A DNA stretch of 64,000 bases from Gottfriedia acidiceleris (GCF_023115465.1 NZ_CP096034.1:4278001-4342000); one strand, 5' to 3'; numbered from the stretch's first letter, positions 29,291-37,480 are shown. Made by a program: numbers and translations. Notes: generated by a model from the sequence alone, not told the origin.

Positions 29291-30175
29291 CTAACATAAA
29301 AGTCTTATTTTTTCAGGATTTCGAACCATATATATACTTCGATAACGCTCTCCTTCTATTTCAAAACAAATTACGGTTGGCTCTTCGCCTTCACTTTTAA
29401 CAATTAAACCAATTTGATTATTGATCAAAACAATTTCAGTTTCGGATGGAGAGTTAATTTTCTTCCTTACACCAATAAGGAATGCAATAACATTTTTCTG
29501 TAGATTGATTGGGCGAAGAGCAGCTTTCGTTTTACCACCGGCGTCTGTAATGAGTACGATTTCTTCCGTTAAAAGTGATATTAGCATATCTAAATTACCT
29601 GTTTCCGCAGCTTCAATAAATCGTTTTGCAATTGCTAGCTCTTGATTAAGATTTCGTCTTTCAACTACATCTTTACTTTGGACTTTGCTCTTTAGTCTAC
29701 TGAATAGTTTACGGCAATTCAATTCGGTCTTGTTTAAAATATTTGCGATTGTACGGAAGTCAAACTGAAAGGCTTCACGTAATACAAATACTGCTCTTTC
29801 GGTTGGATTTAACTGTTCAAGTAAAACTAAAAATGCATAGGTTATCGTTTCATCTAAAATCATCTTTTCCATCGGATCATCATTTAAATCTTCAGGTAAT
29901 TTTTGAATAATCGGTTCTGGAAGCCACGGTCCTATATAAACTTCGCGTTTATTTTTTGAGGATTTTAATAAATCCAAGCAACGATTTGTCATTATTTTAC
30001 ATAAGTATGCTTTTATATTATTCGGCTCTTCTTTTGTAATGGATTGATTCATCTTTTGAACTGTGAGAAAAGTATCCTGTACCAAATCCTCCGAATCCTC
30101 AACCGATCCTAGCATACTATACCCGATTGAAAATAAAAGTGGCTTATATTGAGAATATAGATAGTCTACTTCCAT
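29291..30175 (-). CDS. ECF41-type RNA polymerase sigma factor
   Basis: A 294-aa ECF sigma factor with sigma regions 2 (SVEDSEDLVQDTFLTVQ) and 4 and a SnoaL/NTF2-like C-terminal extension. Three ECF41 hallmarks are visible: WLPEP in the linker (residues 84-88), DAGGK (211-215, usually DGGGK) and NPEKI (286-290, usually NPDKL). In ECF41 factors the extension modulates activity in place of an anti-sigma factor. The gene follows an FAD oxidoreductase by 20 nt. The promoter before that gene matches the ECF41 consensus exactly. Confidence 0.9.
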   Translation of the reverse strand: MEVDYLYSQYKPLLFSIGYSMLGSVEDSEDLVQDTFLTVQKMNQSITKEEPNNIKAYLCKIMTNRCLDLLKSSKNKREVYIGPWLPEPIIQKLPEDLNDDPMEKMILDETITYAFLVLLEQLNPTERAVFVLREAFQFDFRTIANILNKTELNCRKLFSRLKSKVQSKDVVERRNLNQELAIAKRFIEAAETGNLDMLISLLTEEIVLITDAGGKTKAALRPINLQKNVIAFLIGVRKKINSPSETEIVLINNQIGLIVKSEGEEPTVICFEIEGERYRSIYMVRNPEKIRLLC

Positions 30176-30195
30176 GAAGTATCTTCTCCTCTATT

Positions 30196-31500
30196 TTAAA
30201 TTAGTTGAAGTTCAAGCTTCTCATTTATGAGTTTAGTAGCATTTTTAACACTCGTTAGTGATGCATTCAATAGAAGTTCTGTCTCCCCTACCCAGTCTCC
30301 TGCAACGTAAATGCCTTCCAAGCCAATATCACTATTTGATAAATCATTATCCAGTTTATGGAATGGCTTTTTTATGTCGTTAGAAACTACAAGCTTTGGA
30401 AGATATCGTTTGGAAATGACATAGTCTCTCCAACCAGGTTGAAGTAAATCAAGTAAGCCTTCTAGTTCTTCCTCATCTTTTGCTGAATCTGTTTCGTTGA
30501 CCGAATTTAAATATTTCATTAGATGAACTACAATTTCGCCTTCTTTATTCGATAATTTCGCTACTGTTGAATGATTTGAAAAATACCATGGTTGATCAAC
30601 ACCTAATGCAAAGTTGAGTTTTGGATTTGGTAAACCATTCATGACAAGGTCAAGGCATGCAGCTTTTACTGGAATCATTTGATTACACTTTTGTAAAAAT
30701 GAATCTGAGATTGGCTCATCTATTAACTTAACTAAATCAATTGGATTAATTGTCGATAACAAACAGCTGGTGTTGATTCTAGTATCATTTTTCAAGATAA
30801 GATTTATGTTTGGATAAGAGCCAGTAATTTTAGATACTACTGTACTTTTTTGAATCGTAACACCAAATTGATTAGCCTTTTTAATTAGGTCGTTAACAAT
30901 TGATTGCCATCCTTCGTTTATATACAATACTTTCGCACTACGAAGCTGACCTATTGCCACTCCGGCACTTATTATTTCAGAATTACTAGTAAATGTAGAT
31001 ACGCGTATAAAGGCTAAAATTATATTCTTTACACGATCACTTGTTATTTTTCTATTTAAATATTCTTCTAAACTAATATGATTTATTTCATCCAAATCCA
31101 TTTTACGAATATGTCGATAAAATCGAATAAATTCCATTTTTTCTTTCCATTTTAAATGATTACCCAAAAATAAATTAAATGCTTCGATTATTTTCATTTG
31201 ATTAGATTGATTGCCAAGAATAAAAGAACCACTCAATTTTGGAAGCTTGCCAGAAACAGTAACACCTACTTCGTTTAAAATTTCGCTACAGTTTGTATAT
31301 AATGCGTGTGCTCCAAGATTTAATTGTGCATCACCAATTGTATTTGAAATACCTCTCCCACCTAATTTAGATGCTTTATCCAATAAAAGTACCTTTTTAC
31401 CTGCTTGAGCTAAGTAGATCGATGCTGTTAACCCAGCAATTCCACCACCTAATATAGTAACATCCCATTTTGGATGACCATCTATTTGATTTAAATTCAT
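30196..31500 (-). CDS. FAD-dependent oxidoreductase (phytoene desaturase/amine oxidase-like) in an ECF41 operon
   Basis: A 434-aa flavoprotein with an N-terminal dinucleotide-binding fold (VTILGGGIAGLTASIYLAQAGKKVLLLDK) and a C-terminal FAD motif (GIYVAGDWVG). It belongs to the NAD(P)/FAD-dependent protoporphyrinogen oxidase/phytoene desaturase-like superfamily; the substrate is unknown. The open frame begins at GTG 31530, but the ATG at 31500 follows GGGAG and leaves a normal leader after the promoter at 31538-31564. ECF41 genes are commonly paired with an oxidoreductase or carboxymuconolactone decarboxylase-like gene. Confidence 0.85.
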   Translation of the reverse strand: MNLNQIDGHPKWDVTILGGGIAGLTASIYLAQAGKKVLLLDKASKLGGRGISNTIGDAQLNLGAHALYTNCSEILNEVGVTVSGKLPKLSGSFILGNQSNQMKIIEAFNLFLGNHLKWKEKMEFIRFYRHIRKMDLDEINHISLEEYLNRKITSDRVKNIILAFIRVSTFTSNSEIISAGVAIGQLRSAKVLYINEGWQSIVNDLIKKANQFGVTIQKSTVVSKITGSYPNINLILKNDTRINTSCLLSTINPIDLVKLIDEPISDSFLQKCNQMIPVKAACLDLVMNGLPNPKLNFALGVDQPWYFSNHSTVAKLSNKEGEIVVHLMKYLNSVNETDSAKDEEELEGLLDLLQPGWRDYVISKRYLPKLVVSNDIKKPFHKLDNDLSNSDIGLEGIYVAGDWVGETELLLNASLTSVKNATKLINEKLELQLI

Positions 31501-31537
31501 AATATTATCTCTCCCTTTCCTTTTCTTCACTAATTAA

Positions 31538-31564
31538 GACGAATGAAATACAAAAAATGTGACA
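31538..31564 (-). promoter_or_regulatory. ECF41 promoter
   Basis: On the minus strand, TGTCACA (31564-31558), a 16-nt spacer and CGTC (31541-31538) match the ECF41 consensus TGTCACA-N16-CGTC. It stands 37 nt before the oxidoreductase ATG, so the sigma factor probably autoregulates its operon. Confidence 0.85.
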
Positions 31565-31664
31565 TATAGTAGAGCAGGACAAAGAAAAATAATTTTTTTT
31601 AGGCTTCGGACGGGCTTATTTCACTTCTGTCGAATAGTCATAAACAGAATCACATAAAATTACT

Positions 31665-31714
31665 TTGACAGATAGAGTAATAATTGTTAATATTACTCTA
31701 TCAGATAGAATAAT
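31665..31714 (+). promoter_or_regulatory. padR promoter with overlapping palindromic operator
   Basis: TTGACA (31665-31670), a 17-nt spacer and TAATAT (31688-31693) form a SigA promoter. GATAGAGTAATA (31671-31682) and its perfect inverted copy (31691-31702) cover the spacer and -10. A third copy, GATAGAATAATG (31704-31715), makes a second overlapping palindrome. This is a likely PadR autoregulatory site. Confidence 0.8.
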
Positions 31715-31731
31715 GTTATAGAAGGTGAATT

Positions 31732-32058
31732 ATGGTTAGAAGTGACATCATACGAGGACATCTTGACTCCATCATATTAAAACTCATTTCTGAGAAAGAC
31801 CGCTATGGATATGAGATTTCTCAAGAAATTGGATTACGGACAGACAATCGGTTTCAAATAAAAGAAGCAACATTATACGCTGTATTTCAGCGCTTAGAAA
31901 AAAAGGAATTAGTGGAAGCTTATTTTGGCGATATTACACATGGTGGAAAAAGAAAATATTACAAAATAACTTCTTTAGGCAGAGCATATTTAAGTGAATT
32001 GGTAAAAGAATGGCAAGAAGTAAAAGAAATTATTAATCTATTCATGGAGGAGAAATAA
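31732..32058 (+). CDS. PadR family transcriptional regulator
   Basis: A 108-residue PadR winged-helix repressor with ILKLISEKDRYGYEISQEI, then KEATLYAVFQRLEKKELVEAYFGD and GGKRKYYKITSLG, the canonical N-terminal and wing segments. It lacks a large C-terminal domain (PadR-s2 type). Its stop overlaps the next ATG by one base (TAATG). The next two genes encode a HAAS-domain membrane protein and a repeat membrane protein, the common partners of such regulators. Confidence 0.92.
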   Translation: MVRSDIIRGHLDSIILKLISEKDRYGYEISQEIGLRTDNRFQIKEATLYAVFQRLEKKELVEAYFGDITHGGKRKYYKITSLGRAYLSELVKEWQEVKEIINLFMEEK

Positions 32059-32462
32059 TGAAAAAAATTAGAAATCATATTGAAGAACTATTTAAAGATG
32101 TTCCTAAAACTGAACAATCAGAAATTGTTAAACAAGAGATTATTCAGAACTTAGAAGAAAAAGTCATGTTTTTAATGGAAAATGGTAAGGAAGAAGAAGA
32201 TGCTATAAACAAAGCAATTGTAGAATTTGGGGACATTGAAGAATTAAAGAGAGAACTTGGTGTTAAAAAACCAGATAGCAAGAAAGCAAATTTTGCAAAA
32301 CTAAATTTATCCTATTCAATTTGGGGAAGTGGCTTACTAATTGCTTTCTTCTTATTTATTAATTTTTACTACACTCCGAAGACTATATGGTTTGTGTACC
32401 CAACGTTTGGTCTATTATGGTGGCCACTTTCAATGTATTTCTACTGGCAACGTAAAAAGTGA
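32058..32462 (+). CDS. HAAS (DUF1700-type) signalling domain membrane protein
   Basis: A 134-aa protein. Residues about 1-75 form a helical HAAS/permease-prefix-type domain (KQEIIQNLEEKVMFLMENGK and IEFGD-like VEFGDIEELKRELG). Two hydrophobic segments follow, connected by YTPKTIWFVYP and ending WWPLSMYFYW. That last block is one copy of the repeat found four times in the next gene. It lies between padR and 32474-33106. The function is unknown; PadR-HAAS pairs often control envelope processes. Confidence 0.75.
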   Translation: MKKIRNHIEELFKDVPKTEQSEIVKQEIIQNLEEKVMFLMENGKEEEDAINKAIVEFGDIEELKRELGVKKPDSKKANFAKLNLSYSIWGSGLLIAFFLFINFYYTPKTIWFVYPTFGLLWWPLSMYFYWQRKK

Positions 32463-32473
32463 GGTGAAGAAGG

Positions 32474-33106
32474 ATGAAAAATTATATCGGTTTTGCAACT
32501 GCAGGCTGTATTATGACGATGGTCTTTTTTATGCTCGTTAATTTTATTACATCTCCTAGCACGATTTGGTTCATATACCCATGTTTTTTCATTTTATTTT
32601 GGCCAATAAGTTTATATTTCATTGGAAAAAGATCGATGAATCAATTCTCACTCTTTAGTAGTATCGTACTCCTAGCTTTCTTGTTAACGGAGAATTTACT
32701 TCACTCACCTGATTATCTTTGGTTTTTCTATGCTGCCTTTCCAATTATTAGTTGGCCAATTCTCCTGTATTTAGGTAAGAATGCTAGAACATTACAGATT
32801 GCACTCCTTGGCAGTATCATTACGATCGCGTACTATGGGTATTTAAATTTTATCGCTTCTCCAGATTATCCTTGGGTCATTTATCCGTCATTTGCAATTA
32901 TTTGGTGGCCATTATCCATTTATCATACGAATAGAAAATCGTTTGTAGCATTTTCGTTTACAGCTAGCATACTAATTAGTCTTTTCTTTATCATTGTAAA
33001 TACCATTTCAACCCCAGATACAATTTGGGCTGTATATCCAATTTTTGCAGTTATTTGGTGGCCTCTAAGTATGTATTTTTATGGTTATAAAAAGAAACAA
33101 ATATAG
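32474..33106 (+). CDS. Membrane protein with four Trp-rich two-helix repeats
   Basis: A 210-aa integral membrane protein composed of four tandem units of about 50 residues. Each unit has one hydrophobic helix, a linker of the type (S/T)P(D/S)xxW, then xxYPxFxxxxWPxSxY as a second hydrophobic segment. The same unit ends the preceding HAAS protein. No catalytic motif is visible and I do not recognise a named family. It is the last gene of the padR operon, 11 nt after the HAAS gene, and is followed by a strong terminator. Confidence 0.7.
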   Translation: MKNYIGFATAGCIMTMVFFMLVNFITSPSTIWFIYPCFFILFWPISLYFIGKRSMNQFSLFSSIVLLAFLLTENLLHSPDYLWFFYAAFPIISWPILLYLGKNARTLQIALLGSIITIAYYGYLNFIASPDYPWVIYPSFAIIWWPLSIYHTNRKSFVAFSFTASILISLFFIIVNTISTPDTIWAVYPIFAVIWWPLSMYFYGYKKKQI

Positions 33107-33160
33107 GTAATAATTTGTGGACTTCAAACTATGGGTCCATTTTATTTTTTATAAATAAGA

Positions 33161-33190
33161 AAAGCGATTCTCATAAAGAATCGCTTTTTT
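33161..33190 (+). terminator. padR operon terminator
   Basis: AAAGCGATTC pairs with GAATCGCTTT across a 7-nt loop, followed by Ts. A near-identical hairpin recurs at 33702-33732. Confidence 0.9.
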
Positions 33191-33507
33191 CAGAGTGTTG
33201 AAATATAAAATCGTCAATAGGAAACGGACTTTAAGTGAACATTTAATAATGATAAAATTAATATTTTTTGAATGATCCTTTAATGGTTATAAATGTTAAT
33301 ATGTTTGAGCAATTTCATTATTTCAATAACAATAGAAATGATTTTTTTAGACGTTAAAAATATTATAAGCTTTTTTTAGAAAACAAATTCGATTGTTTAG
33401 TTTAATAAATGTTCAATATTAATTGATCTACAATCTGATTAAAGTTAGATTTCTCTAAGGAAAGGCTATTTGATTAGGGTTTATCGCAGACATTTTTTGA
33501 TAAATAA

Positions 33508-33634
33508 GTTGATTGGAATGGAGGGATGCTCGACTCCTATGGGATAAGCGGGAAGGCTGAGACCCCGCAGGCTTGCCGAGGAGGCTAAAGAATCTCGCCC
33601 CATGGAAAGCGAGCATCCTGTAATGGGAATCAAC
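33508..33634. repeat. MITE-like GC-rich inverted-repeat element
   Basis: A 127-bp GC-rich island in AT-rich DNA with imperfect terminal inverted repeats of 25 bp: GTTGATT...GGATGCTCG (33508-33532) and CGAGCATCC...AATCAAC (33610-33634). The interior has GACCCCGCAGGCTTGCCGAG. I recall closely related elements as dispersed, non-coding repeats in many Bacillaceae. An apparent 65-aa ORF on the minus strand lies across it and is not a gene. The rest of the 668-bp gap (33107-33774) is AT-rich with nothing else recognisable. Confidence 0.7.
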
Positions 33635-33701
33635 ATCACTCTGCTCCTTTTACGAAAATTTGATAACCTAATTGACAAGGTAGTTTTACAACAGCATGAG
33701 C

Positions 33702-33732
33702 AAAGCGATTCTCAAAACGAATCGCTTTTTTG
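33702..33732 (+). terminator. Second copy of the padR-type terminator hairpin
   Basis: AAAGCGATTC and GAATCGCTTT with a 7-nt loop and a T tract, matching 33161-33190. It is oriented for plus-strand transcription although no plus-strand gene immediately precedes it. Confidence 0.7.
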
Positions 33733-33774
33733 TTTAGACACAAATTCCCGAAAACTTGATTTTCAGACTGAAAC

Positions 33775-34416
33775 TTATTCTGCTTCAGAAACTAAAGTAA
33801 ATCGTTCATTAATATGCTGTGGATTTTCAATCTCGTCTAATAATGCAATAGCATAGTCAGCATAACTTACGTAGCTATTACCTTTTTTATTAACAATAAA
33901 ATTGTCTTTTCCTTTTTGATAAGCCCCAGTACGTTTACCATTCGGATCAAAAAATGCCGCTGGACTAATAAATGTCCATTTAATATCAGTTGTTTTTTGT
34001 AAGTCGTGAAGACCTTTTGTCATCTTTGATGCAGTAGCATAATATTCTTTTGGAAATTCAGGTGTGTCAACTAATTGAATCGTTTTTTCCTCATCAACAT
34101 ATAAGCTTCCAGCTCCACCAACTACGATTAATCTAGTATTGTTAACACCTTTTAAAGCATTTATTAAAACATTCCCAGCTTCTATATAAAGATGCTCTTG
34201 ACCTTCAGCTGCTTTAAATGCATTTACAACAACATCAAATTGCTTTAAGTCAGCTGAATTTAAATCTAATAAATCCTTTTCCAATACTGATACTTCTTTA
34301 TTTGTTAATTTAGAAGCATTTCTTACGATTGCTGTTACTTCATGTCCTCTTTCTACTGCTTCTTTTAAAATAAGGTTTCCTGCTTTTCCTGTTGCTCCAA
34401 TAATACCAATTTTCAT
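33775..34416 (-). CDS. ywnB: NAD(P)H-binding oxidoreductase (YwnB-like, atypical SDR)
   Basis: A 213-aa NmrA/atypical short-chain dehydrogenase-like protein with the Rossmann motif IGIIGATGKAGNLILKEAVERGHEVTAI at the N terminus and VVGGAGSLY in the middle. It probably binds NADP(H) and has a reductase or redox-sensing role. The neighbouring Rrf2 regulator and the shared operator make it the counterpart of B. subtilis ywnB, adjacent to ywnA. It has its own regulatory region with two operator copies. Confidence 0.75.
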   Translation of the reverse strand: MKIGIIGATGKAGNLILKEAVERGHEVTAIVRNASKLTNKEVSVLEKDLLDLNSADLKQFDVVVNAFKAAEGQEHLYIEAGNVLINALKGVNNTRLIVVGGAGSLYVDEEKTIQLVDTPEFPKEYYATASKMTKGLHDLQKTTDIKWTFISPAAFFDPNGKRTGAYQKGKDNFIVNKKGNSYVSYADYAIALLDEIENPQHINERFTLVSEAE

Positions 34417-34460
34417 CTTTTTTCTTCCTCCTTAAATTTTTTTAAGTTGTTTTGAATCAG

Positions 34461-34480
34461 TCATAACTAAAATAGTTACA
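34461..34480 (-). promoter_or_regulatory. Rrf2-type operator, copy 1
   Basis: TAACTA-AAA-TAGTTA core (plus strand TCATAACTA...TAGTTACA) lies 45 nt upstream of the oxidoreductase start. It is one of three copies of TGTAACTA-N3-TAGTTACA. Confidence 0.6.
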
Positions 34481-34504
34481 ACTAGGTCAAAAAAATATAA
34501 TATA

Positions 34505-34527
34505 GATGTAACAAAAATAGTTACATC
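34505..34527 (-). promoter_or_regulatory. Rrf2-type operator, copy 2
   Basis: GATGTAAC and its perfect inverted copy are separated by 7 nt. This is the same pattern as copies 1 and 3 and lies between the Rrf2 gene and the oxidoreductase. Confidence 0.65.
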
Positions 34528-34551
34528 ACTTACAAAAAAAATTGAATGATA

Positions 34552-34989
34552 TTATCCAATTTTTTTACTTAATACTGTCACTAATTCTTCCATAGTAACT
34601 TCATCCAGTATTTTTTCCATTGCTTCTTGTGCTCGATTTAAGATCAGTTCTAGCACTGCTTGAATATTTGCACCGACTGGACAATTCGGATTCGGTTTCT
34701 CATGAAATTGAAAAAGTTCTCCTTCTTCTACAACTTCAACTGCTTTATAAACATCTAAGAGAGTAATTTCATTTAAAGGCTTATGAAGTGTAGCTCCACC
34801 GGTTCCTCGACGGACTTGAATTAAGCCAGCATTCTTAAGTTTTCCCATTACTCTTCTAATTACGACCGGATTTGTATTTACACTTTCTGCAATCCATTCG
34901 GATGTACAAAGCGCACTATTCTCAATCGTGACCAAAGATAAAATATGAACAGCAACGGTAAAACGACTACTGATTTTCATAAGATTCAA
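34552..34989 (-). CDS. ywnA: Rrf2 family transcriptional regulator (YwnA-like)
   Basis: A 145-aa Rrf2 regulator. The winged helix covers about residues 10-65 (FTVAVHILSLVTIENSALCTSEWIAESVNTNPVVIRRVMGKLKNAG) with the wing VRRGTGGATLHKPL. Cysteines are Cys28 and one near residue 103 (NPNCPVG). A three-Cys Fe-S cluster motif is absent, so it is probably a thiol or non-cluster type. Operator copies flank the gene on both sides, implying control of itself and the oxidoreductase. Confidence 0.85.
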   Translation of the reverse strand: MNLMKISSRFTVAVHILSLVTIENSALCTSEWIAESVNTNPVVIRRVMGKLKNAGLIQVRRGTGGATLHKPLNEITLLDVYKAVEVVEEGELFQFHEKPNPNCPVGANIQAVLELILNRAQEAMEKILDEVTMEELVTVLSKKIG

Positions 34990-34996
34990 CCTCCGA

Positions 34997-35015
34997 TGTA
35001 ACTATTATAGTTACA
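34997..35015 (-). promoter_or_regulatory. Rrf2-type operator, copy 3 (autoregulatory)
   Basis: TGTAACTA and its perfect inverted copy are separated by 3 nt and lie 7 nt upstream of the Rrf2 start codon. Confidence 0.7.
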
Positions 35016-35090
35016 ACAATTATTAATTGTCAATATTATTTATTTTACACAAACTTAAAGGAAAGAAACTACTAGTATTAGCTTCTTTCT

Positions 35091-35687
35091 TTACTTAATA
35101 AATGACACAATTCCTAAAACAACAATCATTAAACCAGCCATTTTATTTACTAATCCTAAGTGAGTTGTAATTTTGTTTCGAAACAGACTAACTACACTAC
35201 TTAAAATAAGCCACCAAGAAATCGCTCCTATAAAAACACCTAAAATTAGTGAAAATGCTGAGCCTATTGATGTAGACCTTTGGTCAAAACCTAGTCCTGC
35301 AAACATTGCTACAAAGTTTAAAATAGTTACAGGATTTGTGATCATAAGTAAAAATGAAGAGAGAAACATGCTAACCATGCCTTCACCTTCCAAATTTGAA
35401 GCAGTTTTAACAGGTCTTTTTAGGAAGGTTTTAATTCCTAAATAAAATAAAAATATTGCACCTACAATTCGAAGAACAAATTCCTGCTCAATTAAAAATG
35501 ATGAAACAATAGAAAAACTAAATGCGGCAATACTAGCGTAAAATAAGTTAGCTGAAGATGCCCCTAATCCTGTCATTATACCAGCTGTTTTTCCTCTAGA
35601 TATAATTCTTTGTATGCACAATAAGCCAATTGGGCCTACAGGTGCAGAAACTGATAAACCTAAAATAAAACTTTTTACTAATAACAT
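35091..35687 (-). CDS. LysE family amino acid exporter (second paralogue)
   Basis: A 198-aa LysE/RhtB-type translocator with six hydrophobic segments. The N-terminal signature is GLSVSAPVGPIGLLCIQRIISRGKTAGIMTGLGA, and NPVTILNFVAMFAGLG lies mid-protein. It probably exports an amino acid or derivative. It follows a paralogue at 35711-36325 by 23 nt, and an Lrp/AsnC regulator heads the operon. Confidence 0.88.
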   Translation of the reverse strand: MLLVKSFILGLSVSAPVGPIGLLCIQRIISRGKTAGIMTGLGASSANLFYASIAAFSFSIVSSFLIEQEFVLRIVGAIFLFYLGIKTFLKRPVKTASNLEGEGMVSMFLSSFLLMITNPVTILNFVAMFAGLGFDQRSTSIGSAFSLILGVFIGAISWWLILSSVVSLFRNKITTHLGLVNKMAGLMIVVLGIVSFIK

Positions 35688-35710
35688 GTAAATACCCTCT
35701 TACACTTACT

Positions 35711-36325
35711 TCACATTAATCCATATAAAGCTATACCACCAAAAATAATAATAATAATACCTGATAAACGGTTAATTAATGTTAAGGATCGATCGTTAAT
35801 TTGAGTTCTAATTAGTCCCACACCACTGCTTAATATTACCCACCACAAACTTGAACCACAAAAAACACCTAATACTAAAATAATGGAAGAAACAATATTG
35901 CTATTTGAATTCGAGATTCCTAATCCCGCAAAAATGGCGATAAAAGATAAAATCGTCATTGGGTTTGTTAGTGTTAAAAATAAGACTGATAAAAACGCAT
36001 TAATTATATTTTTCTTCTGCGTATCAGATTGAGTGTAACTAGCTTTTGAAATAAGTGTTTTTACACCTAAATAACAAAGGAAGAAACCACCGATTAACTG
36101 AATCCAAAAATGCTGACCAACCAAAAAATTCATAATGACAGTTAATCCAAAGCCTGCAACTAAACCATAAATACCATCAGCAGTAGCAGCCCCTAGACCA
36201 GAAACTAAACCAACCATTCTTCCATACGCTAGAGTTCTGCGGATACATAGTACTCCAATTGGACCAACAGGTGCAGCAATTGATAGTCCAATTATTAATC
36301 CTTTAATATAAAACTCAAGATTCAT
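35711..36325 (-). CDS. LysE family amino acid exporter (first paralogue)
   Basis: A 204-aa LysE/RhtB-type translocator with GLSIAAPVGPIGVLCIRRTLAYGRMVGLVSGLGAA near the N terminus and LTLTNPMTILSFIAIFAGLG mid-protein. It is clearly paralogous to the gene at 35091-35687, so the pair may export related substrates or form a heteromer (inference). It is 10 nt downstream of the Lrp-family gene. Confidence 0.88.
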   Translation of the reverse strand: MNLEFYIKGLIIGLSIAAPVGPIGVLCIRRTLAYGRMVGLVSGLGAATADGIYGLVAGFGLTVIMNFLVGQHFWIQLIGGFFLCYLGVKTLISKASYTQSDTQKKNIINAFLSVLFLTLTNPMTILSFIAIFAGLGISNSNSNIVSSIILVLGVFCGSSLWWVILSSGVGLIRTQINDRSLTLINRLSGIIIIIFGGIALYGLM

Positions 36326-36335
36326 GTTGTCCTCC

Positions 36336-36806
36336 CTACTCTATAGAAAATTTATGTTTTTGTAATGGCAGTCGAAAGGTTTCTTTCGTTGAATCCATTA
36401 CAATTGTTGTTTTAGTTCTAATTACGCCCTTTAACCCTTTTATTTCATGGCTAATTACTCGATCTAAGTCTTTTGTATTTCTACTTCTAATTTTTAGTAA
36501 ATAATCATCTTCACCCGCTATATGGTGACATTCCTGCACTTCCTCTAATTGATTAACAAGCTCTAAAAAAGGAGCTCGATTTTCAGGTCGCTCAAGCGAG
36601 ACAGCTACAAACGCTGTTAATTCACTTCCAACTTTTTCTGCATCAACTAGCACACCAAATCCTCTAATCACCCCTTGTTCAACTAATCGGTTAACACGGT
36701 CAGCAGTAGCTGGAGCTGACAAGCCAACTTCACTAGCTAGATCCGCCCACTTTATTCTAGAATTATCCATTAAATGATTAATAATTTTCAAATCATAAGA
36801 ATCCAT
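36336..36806 (-). CDS. Lrp/AsnC family regulator
   Basis: A 156-aa Lrp/AsnC protein with an N-terminal HTH (IINHLMDNSRIKWADLASEVGLSAPATADRVNRL) and a C-terminal RAM ligand-binding domain (VQECHHIAGEDDYLLKIR). It heads an operon with two LysE exporters, so it probably senses the exported amino acid. A small palindrome, TCTAATTATTAGA (36887-36899), lies in the divergent region with ymaF and could be its operator. Confidence 0.9.
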   Translation of the reverse strand: MDSYDLKIINHLMDNSRIKWADLASEVGLSAPATADRVNRLVEQGVIRGFGVLVDAEKVGSELTAFVAVSLERPENRAPFLELVNQLEEVQECHHIAGEDDYLLKIRSRNTKDLDRVISHEIKGLKGVIRTKTTIVMDSTKETFRLPLQKHKFSIE

Positions 36807-36977
36807 TTTAAAATACCTTCTTTTTATAAGTTTTGTTTAATTTTACTTTTTTTATGAAGGTAAATCAATATACATATAAAAATCATTCTAATTATTAGAT
36901 TTTAATAAACATATTTATTTACTGGTCCTAATAAGATGAAAAAGGAAGACAATCTTTATTGAAAGGGGCGGCATTTT

Positions 36978-37409
36978 ATGAAAAGAGACCCGTTTGAATA
37001 TCGAAAAAGATTAAGAGAAAGAGAAAGAGAAAGAGAGTCTAATGAAGAAGTAGAAAAAGTATCAAACGAAGAGGCAGAAGAAAAACAGAAAGAAGAAAGA
37101 CCTCAAACACATGTACATGAATTTGTAGCTAGTACTAAATTAGCAGAAGAAGATGACGATCGACATAATCATCGTTTTGCTGGAGTGACAAGTGAAGTCA
37201 TTCCAAAAGGAAGACACAGTCATATACACCGAATTGTAGTAAATACAGATTTTCTAGATCATCATCACGAAGTTATTATTGAAACTGGCCCCCCAATACC
37301 TGTGGGAAATGGTAAGCATGTTCACTTTGTTAAAGGAATGACAACGATCAATGATGATCATGAACACGATCTTGAATTCGCAACATTAATTGATAGACCA
37401 TTAGTATAA
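36978..37409 (+). CDS. ymaF: YmaF family His-rich protein
   Basis: A 143-aa YmaF-family protein. The N-terminal about 40 residues are highly charged (Arg/Glu-rich, KRLRERERERE). The remainder carries repeated histidine-rich blocks: HVHEF, RHNHRFAGVTSE, RHSHIHRI, DHHHEV, HVHFVKG and DHEHD. The pattern suggests metal binding, but the function of the family is unknown. It is monocistronic and divergent from the Lrp operon, with GAAAGGGGCGG as ribosome binding site. Confidence 0.85.
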   Translation: MKRDPFEYRKRLRERERERESNEEVEKVSNEEAEEKQKEERPQTHVHEFVASTKLAEEDDDRHNHRFAGVTSEVIPKGRHSHIHRIVVNTDFLDHHHEVIIETGPPIPVGNGKHVHFVKGMTTINDDHEHDLEFATLIDRPLV

Positions 37410-37480
37410 ATTGATTTTAAATTGCTTTTTATGTATATTTTGTTAAATATAATATACATAAATTTTAATTCTTAATAAAT

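Noticed and set aside
32341-32541. 66-aa ORF overlapping the HAAS and repeat protein genes
   Set aside because: It is out of frame within two well-supported genes and lacks a ribosome binding site.
33481-33678. 65-aa minus-strand ORF
   Set aside because: It lies across the GC-rich MITE-like repeat, has no ribosome binding site and reflects the repeat's base composition.
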